From contig JBATQE010000036.1 in assembly GCA_049291875.1 (NCBI GenBank), positions 1 to 11,389 of the forward strand: 11,389 nucleotides of DNA. Direction: 5' to 3'. Under the pieces are notes generated by a model. The model was not told the DNA's origin. It ran no database searches and saw only the letters and a list, made by a program, of their open reading frames with translations. Shown piece by piece: positions 7,274 to 11,389 of the stretch (the stretch's first letter is position 1; every line of letters starts with the position of its first letter). This DNA comes from CTSOIL-112 sp049291875. Its GTDB lineage: Bacteria > Pseudomonadota > Gammaproteobacteria > Burkholderiales > Burkholderiaceae. Position numbers and translations under genes: made by a program.

Positions 7274-8038
7274 TTACACATAACCACAGTTATATTTTTG
7301 CACAAAAAAACCAAGCCCTGTAAGTGTTACTATATTCAAATCATTTGATCGCGGCCCAATCCATATATGTGGTATTGCAGCATTAATAAAGCTTGAGTCT
7401 TCATCGGGCAAGAATTTGGGAGCTATATACGGGATTAACAAATTACCCCTAACTCTTCTTTTTATAATATCCCTTTTCACCGATTTTATTGCACGCAATT
7501 CCTGCTCTTCCATAAATGCGGGACTCTTTAAAGGAATTAGATCATAAATCAAAGCAGAGAAATTTTCATAATGTTTCTCAATCCAATCCATAAACTCATT
7601 AAGAGCCCCAATCCGTTTGTCTGCTTCATATATATTTTCAATAAACTTTTTATGTTTTTGAATGATTTTATTAATATAGGGTTCTTGATTTTCATAAACA
7701 CAAGGAACCACTATCAAATTCGCATACTCAAGAAATTGGGGATTAAAACCTAAGGCAACTCCTTCTCCATCTGTAGCATATGCTCTCCATTGACTAAGAA
7801 TTTGAGGAGATGAAGAAAAACTAAACACACAATGGTAGTACATAAATTCATGCCATTTAAATGCATTATCTAAGGCTTCTTGATGGCTTTTGTCACACAG
7901 TGAAACAAACAACTTTATCGCCTGCTTTAATTCATTCTTATCATTCAAAAACCTATAGTCTGTCATCCAAATTTGACGGCTAGTAATTATGTTATAACAA
8001 GACTCCATACTCGTATAGTGATAATACAAATTATCCAT
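7274..8038 (-). CDS. DUF2971 domain protein, AT-rich, probably acquired
   Basis: This 254-residue soluble protein has the marks of the DUF2971 family. Near the N-terminus it reads LYYHYTS (4-10), IWMTDYRFLND (23-33) and then FSFSSSPQILSQWRAYATDG (72-91), followed by GEGVALGF (91-98). A charged helical middle part (about 120-165) and FMEEQELRA (175-183) follow. No signal peptide or membrane segment is seen. The family has no settled biochemical function that I know of. Its members are sporadic and often lie in accessory or phage-defence regions. Base composition differs sharply from its neighbours: two sampled 60-base blocks give 33% and 18% GC, against 60% in a block of alaS. This suggests horizontal gain. 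The ATG at 8038 lies only 12 bases after the alaS terminator, with AGGA upstream as a modest ribosome binding site. Confidence 0.8.
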   Translation of the reverse strand: MDNLYYHYTSMESCYNIITSRQIWMTDYRFLNDKNELKQAIKLFVSLCDKSHQEALDNAFKWHEFMYYHCVFSFSSSPQILSQWRAYATDGEGVALGFNPQFLEYANLIVVPCVYENQEPYINKIIQKHKKFIENIYEADKRIGALNEFMDWIEKHYENFSALIYDLIPLKSPAFMEEQELRAIKSVKRDIIKRRVRGNLLIPYIAPKFLPDEDSSFINAAIPHIWIGPRSNDLNIVTLTGLGFFVQKYNCGYV

Positions 8039-8050
8039 TTGCCAAATCCT

Positions 8051-8076
8051 AAAAAGACGAGCATTTGCTCGCCTTT
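8051..8076 (-). terminator. Terminator after alaS
   Basis: On the minus strand GCGAGCA and TGCTCGT pair around a two-base centre. The flanking AAAG and CTTT extend the stem, and a T-run ends at 8051. It begins 7 bases after the alaS stop. The DUF2971 start codon follows within 12 bases, so this hairpin doubles as the leader of that gene. Confidence 0.8.
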
Positions 8077-8083
8077 ATTATTT

Positions 8084-10720
8084 CTAATCTAACTTATTTT
8101 TCACCAACGGAGTAACACTACTCATTGCCTCGACCAACCCAGCCACATCCGTGCCACCAGCCTGCGCGAGGTCTGGACGGCCACCGCCTTTGCCGCCGAT
8201 TTGTTGGGCGACGTGATTGACGACGTCACCCGCTTTGATTTTGCCGGTGAGGTCTTTGGTCACGCCGGCAAGCAGGGTGACTTTATCGGCGGCCACGACG
8301 CTGGCAAGGACGATGACGGCAGTGCCGAGTTTGTCTTTCAGGCTATCCATGGTGGTGCGCAGCATGTCGATGTCGGCGCCGTCGAGCGTGGCGGTGAGTA
8401 GCTTAATCGTACCATTCGCGCCATTGACGTCAATCGCTTGCGCCGCGAGGTCGCCGCCTTGTGAGGCTGCGAGTTTGCCTTTGGCGGCGTTGAGTTCTTT
8501 TTCGAGGGCTTTGATTTGCTCTTGCGCGCCTTGGATGCGTTCGACCAGTTCACTGGGGGCGGCTTTGAGCGCGCCGGCGGCTTGGGCAACTTGGTTGGCG
8601 AGGTTTTGCGTGTAGGCGAGTGCGTTCATGCCGGTGATGGCTTCGATGCGGCGCACGCCTGCGGCAACGCCGCCCTCAGACACGATTTTAAACAGCCCGA
8701 TGTCGCCGGTGGCGTGTACGTGTGTACCGCCACAGAGTTCTTTGGACTCGCCGATGGTGAGTACGCGCACTTCGTCGCCGTATTTTTCGCCGAACAGCAT
8801 CATCGCGCCGCTGTTTTTGGCGTCGTCAATGGCCATGAGCTGCGCGCCGGTGGCGCTGTTACCGAGGATTTGTTGGTTAACCCATTGTTCGATCTGGGCG
8901 ATTTCGTCCGCGGTGACGGCGGCGTTGTGCGTGAAGTCAAAACGGGTTTTGTCGGCATCGACCAGTGAGCCTTTTTGCTGAACGTGTTCGCCGAGCACGC
9001 GACGCAAAGCCGAGTGCATGAGGTGGGTGGCGGAGTGGTTGCGCACGGTGGCGGCTCGACGTGCGCCATCGACCTGCGCATTGAGCAGATCGCCGACTTT
9101 GACCTGACTGTTTTCAACGCGAACATGGTGGCCGAACACATCGGGCAGCACTTTGGTGGTGTCTTGTACGATGAGTTTCGCGCTGGAGTTGCTGAGTATG
9201 CCCGCATCACCGACTTGCCCGCCGCTCTCGGCGTAGAACGGTGTTTGATCGAGAATCACGATGCCTTCTTGCCCCGAGGTCAGTTGGTTCACCGGTGCGC
9301 CCTCGTGATACAGCGCCAGCACGCGTGTATCACCGATGTGCAGGTGTTCGTAGCCTTGAAATTCGGTTTTAGCACCGTCGTATTGGATGGCTTTGTCCAT
9401 TTTGAATTTGCCCGCAGCGCGCGCGGTTTCTTTCTGCGCATTCATCGCAGCGTCAAAGCCCGCGCTGTCCACGTTGTAACCGCGTTCGCGGCAAACATCA
9501 CCCGTCAAATCGAGCGGGAAGCCAAAGGTGTCGTGCAGTTTGAACGCAATTTCACCCGACAGCGTACCGCCCGCAGGCAAAGCCGCCAACTCGGTGTCGA
9601 GAATGTCCATACCGTTGGCAATGGTCTCGAAGAATCGCTCTTCTTCCAACTGCAAAGCCTGCGTGATCGCGCTCTCTTTGGCAGCCAAATTCGGGTAGGC
9701 GTCGCCCATCTCCTTGACCAACGGTGCGACCAGCTTGTGGAAAAACGGTGCGCGCACGCCGAGTTTGTAACCGTGACGAATCGCGCGGCGAATGATGCGG
9801 CGCAGGACGTAGCCACGGCCTTCGTTACTCGGAATCACGCCGTCGCTAATGAGGAATGAGCACGCACGGATGTGGTCGGCGATCACGCGCAACGACGGAT
9901 TGTGCGTATCGGTGCAGCCGGTTTCGCGCGAAGCGGCGTTGATCAAATTCACAAATAAATCAATCTCATAATTCGAATGCACGCCCTGCAAAATCGCCGC
10001 CAGACGCTCCAAACCCATGCCGGTATCCACGCACGGCGCAGGCAGTTTCACCACCGAGCCGTCCTCTTTCATATCAAATTGCATGAATACGTGGTTCCAA
10101 ATTTCGATGAAGCGATCGCCATCCTCGTCCGGCGAACCCGGAGGGCCGCCCGGAATGTGCGGGCCGTGATCGTAGAAAATTTCACTGCACGGACCGCACG
10201 GGCCGGTGTCGGCCATCATCCAGAAATTGTCCGATTTGTATTTGCCGCCCTTATTATCGCCAATGCGAATCACGCGCTCCGGCGGCAAACCGATGACATT
10301 CGTCCAAATGTCGTAGGCTTCGTCATCGTCAATGTACACCGTCGCCAACAAGCGCTCCGGCGCGAGACCGTAAACTTTAGTCAACAGCTCCCAGCCCCAT
10401 TCGATGCTCTCTTTTTTAAAATAATCACCGAACGACCAGTTACCCAACATTTCAAAAAAGGTGTGGTGACGCGCGGTGTAGCCCACGTTTTCCAAATCAT
10501 TGTGCTTGCCACCCGCGCGCAAACACGCCTGCACCGAGGTCGCGCGCTTGTACGGACGCTTGTCCTGACCCAAAAACACATCTTTGAACTGCACCATACC
10601 GGAGTTGGTGAACATCAAGGTAGGGTCATTGGCCGGAACCAAAGACGATGAAGGCACAATGGTGTGGCCTTTTTCAGCAAAAAAATTGAGGAATTCGGAA
10701 CGAATTTGAGCGACTTGCAT
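8084..10720 (-). CDS. alaS: Alanine--tRNA ligase
   Basis: The 878-residue product is full length compared with the E. coli enzyme (876). It charges tRNA-Ala with alanine in the cytoplasm and hydrolyses mischarged Ser- and Gly-tRNA-Ala. The class II catalytic domain occupies about 1-240, with the opening FLNFFAEKGHT, RATSVQACLRAGGKHND (59-75) and GMGLERL (234-240) motifs. The tRNA-recognition helices follow (RRIIRRAIRHG, about 307-317). The editing domain shows the zinc-binding residues H562 and H566 (HSATH) and C663 and H667 (CGGTH). A coiled-coil stretch (about 715-755) leads to the C-Ala domain, which ends with GGKGGGRPDLAQAGG (842-856). All key residues are present. The ATG at 10720 is preceded by AGGA at 10726-10729. 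The gene has its own promoter with a palindrome over the start site, and a terminator after it. The protein reads as betaproteobacterial. Confidence 0.98.
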   Translation of the reverse strand: MQVAQIRSEFLNFFAEKGHTIVPSSSLVPANDPTLMFTNSGMVQFKDVFLGQDKRPYKRATSVQACLRAGGKHNDLENVGYTARHHTFFEMLGNWSFGDYFKKESIEWGWELLTKVYGLAPERLLATVYIDDDEAYDIWTNVIGLPPERVIRIGDNKGGKYKSDNFWMMADTGPCGPCSEIFYDHGPHIPGGPPGSPDEDGDRFIEIWNHVFMQFDMKEDGSVVKLPAPCVDTGMGLERLAAILQGVHSNYEIDLFVNLINAASRETGCTDTHNPSLRVIADHIRACSFLISDGVIPSNEGRGYVLRRIIRRAIRHGYKLGVRAPFFHKLVAPLVKEMGDAYPNLAAKESAITQALQLEEERFFETIANGMDILDTELAALPAGGTLSGEIAFKLHDTFGFPLDLTGDVCRERGYNVDSAGFDAAMNAQKETARAAGKFKMDKAIQYDGAKTEFQGYEHLHIGDTRVLALYHEGAPVNQLTSGQEGIVILDQTPFYAESGGQVGDAGILSNSSAKLIVQDTTKVLPDVFGHHVRVENSQVKVGDLLNAQVDGARRAATVRNHSATHLMHSALRRVLGEHVQQKGSLVDADKTRFDFTHNAAVTADEIAQIEQWVNQQILGNSATGAQLMAIDDAKNSGAMMLFGEKYGDEVRVLTIGESKELCGGTHVHATGDIGLFKIVSEGGVAAGVRRIEAITGMNALAYTQNLANQVAQAAGALKAAPSELVERIQGAQEQIKALEKELNAAKGKLAASQGGDLAAQAIDVNGANGTIKLLTATLDGADIDMLRTTMDSLKDKLGTAVIVLASVVAADKVTLLAGVTKDLTGKIKAGDVVNHVAQQIGGKGGGRPDLAQAGGTDVAGLVEAMSSVTPLVKNKLD

Positions 10721-10743
10721 GATGATCCTAAAAATACGGGGAA

Positions 10744-10758
10744 TGGGTTATAAACCCA
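10744..10758. promoter_or_regulatory. Palindrome over the predicted alaS transcription start
   Basis: TGGGTT and AACCCA form a perfect 6-bp inverted repeat around a 3-base centre. The nearest edge is 3 bases downstream of the -10 box, so it covers the expected +1. E. coli AlaRS is known to repress its own gene by binding a palindrome flanking the alaS start, and this site sits in the corresponding place. It could also form a short hairpin in the 5' leader. Confidence 0.45.
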
Positions 10759-10761
10759 CGC

Positions 10762-10790
10762 ATTATATAGGATTCGGGCGAATTGGCGAA
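10762..10790 (-). promoter_or_regulatory. Promoter of alaS
   Basis: On the minus strand a perfect TATAAT lies at 10767-10762. A weak -35 (TTCGCC, 10790-10785) sits at the ideal 17-base spacing. The predicted start is near 10755, leaving a leader of about 35 bases. Confidence 0.65.
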
Positions 10791-10826
10791 GGGGTTATGG
10801 ATTTTAGGATTGGGAGTTCGTAGGGC

Positions 10827-10853
10827 GGTGCAAATGCCACGCATTTGCGCACC
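10827..10853. repeat. REP-like hairpin upstream of alaS
   Basis: GGTGCAAATGC pairs with GCATTTGCGCACC across a CAC loop, giving 11 pairs with one two-base bulge. It is preceded by GTAGGGC. Short GTAGGG-type palindromes of this kind are common dispersed elements in proteobacteria. Copy number cannot be judged from one window. Confidence 0.55.
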
Positions 10854-10900
10854 AGAAAAATTTGTAGCATAACAATGATGCCGCTCTCCGCCGCGGGGCT

Positions 10901-10930
10901 AATCCTTTTTGTCTTGATACAAAAAGGATT
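10901..10930. repeat. Perfect 12-bp inverted repeat
   Basis: AATCCTTTTTGT and ACAAAAAGGATT pair perfectly around a 6-base loop (CTTGAT). Neither arm is followed by a long T-run, and no gene ends nearby, so a plain terminator role is doubtful. It lies about 50 bases from the REP-like hairpin at 10827-10853 and may be part of the same intergenic element. Confidence 0.6.
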
Positions 10931-10961
10931 CAAAAAAATCAAGTTCGCGGTCATGCAAAAC

Positions 10962-11050
10962 AATGAACGCTTGACTCAGGTCGGTTTGGAACTCGCGTTT
11001 GCACGCAAACGCTCAAACAGCAAACCTCCCTGAAAAAAGGAGCGTTCATT
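10962..11050. repeat. Nested inverted repeats in non-coding stretch
   Basis: The outer arms AATGAACGCT (10962-10971) and AGCGTTCATT (11041-11050) are perfect 10-bp complements 69 bases apart. Inside them GCGTTTG and CAAACGC (10995-11012) form a 7-bp stem with a 4-base loop. A nested arrangement of this size suggests a small non-autonomous element or a structured RNA. I see no gene with a start codon and ribosome binding site in 10800-11130. Two short open frames on the minus strand lack starts. Confidence 0.45.
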
Positions 11051-11064
11051 TGCCTGACAGCGAC

Positions 11065-11094
11065 AATAAATTCGACTTCGTAGAAAAATTTATT
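11065..11094. repeat. 8-bp AT-rich inverted repeat
   Basis: AATAAATT and AATTTATT pair perfectly around a 14-base centre. Being AT-rich and short it is weak evidence on its own. It lies between the nested repeats at 10962-11050 and the cut gene at 11132. Confidence 0.3.
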
Positions 11095-11131
11095 CCTCTC
11101 CAAGTATCATTCCTAAAGAAGAATTTATAGA

Positions 11132-11263
11132 TTAAGAAAGACAACCCTTTAAGCGTTTAGCCATCATGGACGTAAGAACAATCCAACTATCTTTGTCAAT
11201 CTTGATACAGACATTACCTTCTTCATTAGGATAAACATCGGCACATGAAAAATTAACTTCATC
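11132..11263 (-). pseudogene. C-terminal remnant of an unknown protein, cut by IS
   Basis: On the minus strand a frame emerges from the IS end and runs 43 codons to TAA (11134-11132). It begins DEVNFSCADVYPNEEGN and ends TSMMAKRLKGCLS. There is no start codon. Upstream the frame enters the IS terminal repeat and meets a stop at 11276-11278. The acidic and hydrophobic pattern looks like real protein, and the break falls exactly at the IS boundary, so I read it as the tail of a gene interrupted by the element. I do not recognise the family. Function unknown. If the rest of the gene survives it lies beyond the IS, outside the window. Confidence 0.55.
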
Positions 11264-11264
11264 G

Positions 11265-11303
11265 GGTAATACCCCCTAAAAAAGCCAGCACCTAAAAGTA
11301 GAA
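11265..11303 (+). repeat. IS left terminal inverted repeat
   Basis: This 39-base end shares its first 17 bases and the later CTAAAAGTAGAA with the reverse complement of 88-125. The middle differs in several bases and by one base in length, as is usual for IS3 left and right ends. Confidence 0.8.
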
Positions 11304-11332
11304 CCCTTTAAACTAACCCAAAGGAGTTTTAC

Positions 11333-11389
11333 ATGAAAGTATCCAAATTCAGCGACAGCCAAATCGCCAGCATTCTAAAACAAGCCGAG
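11333..11389 (+). CDS. IS3-family transposase OrfA, N-terminal end (partial)
   Basis: Nineteen codons are visible, MKVSKFSDSQIASILKQAE, running off the window. This opening is characteristic of the OrfA helix-turn-helix (HTH_Tnp_1) protein in IS407- and IS2-like members of the IS3 family, which open with M(K/R)KSRFS..QI...LK.AE. OrfA binds the element ends and is fused by frameshift to the OrfB catalytic part. AAGGAG (11321-11326) lies six bases upstream and fixes the start. The rest is outside the window. Confidence 0.85.
   Translation, partial: MKVSKFSDSQIASILKQAE

Larger units (their letters stand above)
11264..11389 (+). mobile_element. Left end of a second IS3-family element (partial)
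   Basis: The element begins at or near 11264-11265 with GGTAATACCCCCTAAAA, matching the inverted repeat of the copy at 1-126. A leader of 30 bases follows the repeat, and then the orfA start. Orientation is the same as the left copy. The window ends inside it. Confidence 0.85.

Noticed and set aside
8975..9859. 294-codon plus-strand open frame opposite alaS
   Set aside because: It is a shadow of the complete alaS gene, with no ribosome binding site or domain. The same applies to the 224-codon frame at 9977-10651.
10845..11033. 62-codon plus-strand open frame after alaS
   Set aside because: It spans the REP-like end and two hairpins, lacks a ribosome binding site and shows no protein family features.
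1..11389. DNA uptake sequences of Neisseria or Pasteurellaceae type
   Set aside because: I saw no clear repeated copies of the known 9-12 base uptake words in the intergenic or terminator regions.

Overview
The window looks like the chromosome of a proteobacterium, most likely a betaproteobacterium (Burkholderiales or Neisseriales). The AlaRS sequence reads as betaproteobacterial. The housekeeping genes (alaS, ygiQ, iscX, cybB) and the GC-rich third codon positions fit that view. The assignment comes from memory of protein families and is moderately confident at best. No tRNA, rRNA or CRISPR array was seen.

Layout. Both ends lie inside copies of one IS3-family element in the same orientation. 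The left edge (1-126) holds the last codons of orfB and the right terminal repeat. The right edge (11264-11389) holds the left terminal repeat and the first 19 codons of orfA. The first copy cuts a glycerol-3-phosphate transporter gene (glpT), whose 3' half follows at 127-870. The second copy cuts an unrecognised minus-strand gene, of which 43 C-terminal codons remain (11132-11263).

Between them is a plus-strand block: a UMF1/Atg22-like MFS transporter, the large radical SAM protein YgiQ, and a cytochrome b561. It converges at a shared bidirectional terminator (5380-5407) on a minus-strand block. Read in transcription order, that block is alaS, a DUF2971 protein, iscX, a LysE-type exporter and a fatty acid hydroxylase/sterol desaturase. 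alaS and iscX are each followed by a hairpin terminator, and the next gene (DUF2971, lysE) starts only a few bases later. Those two genes are therefore fed either by read-through or by promoters buried in or before the terminator.

The genes do not form one pathway. They are mostly independent housekeeping and transport functions. The parts least typical of an ordinary chromosome are the AT-rich DUF2971 gene wedged between alaS and iscX, the small iscX gene standing apart from any visible isc operon, a palindrome over the predicted alaS transcription start, a hairpin-rich non-coding stretch (10800-11130), and the two IS copies bracketing about 11 kb. I do not see a convincing new multi-gene system. 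The DUF2971 gene is the best candidate for an undescribed activity.
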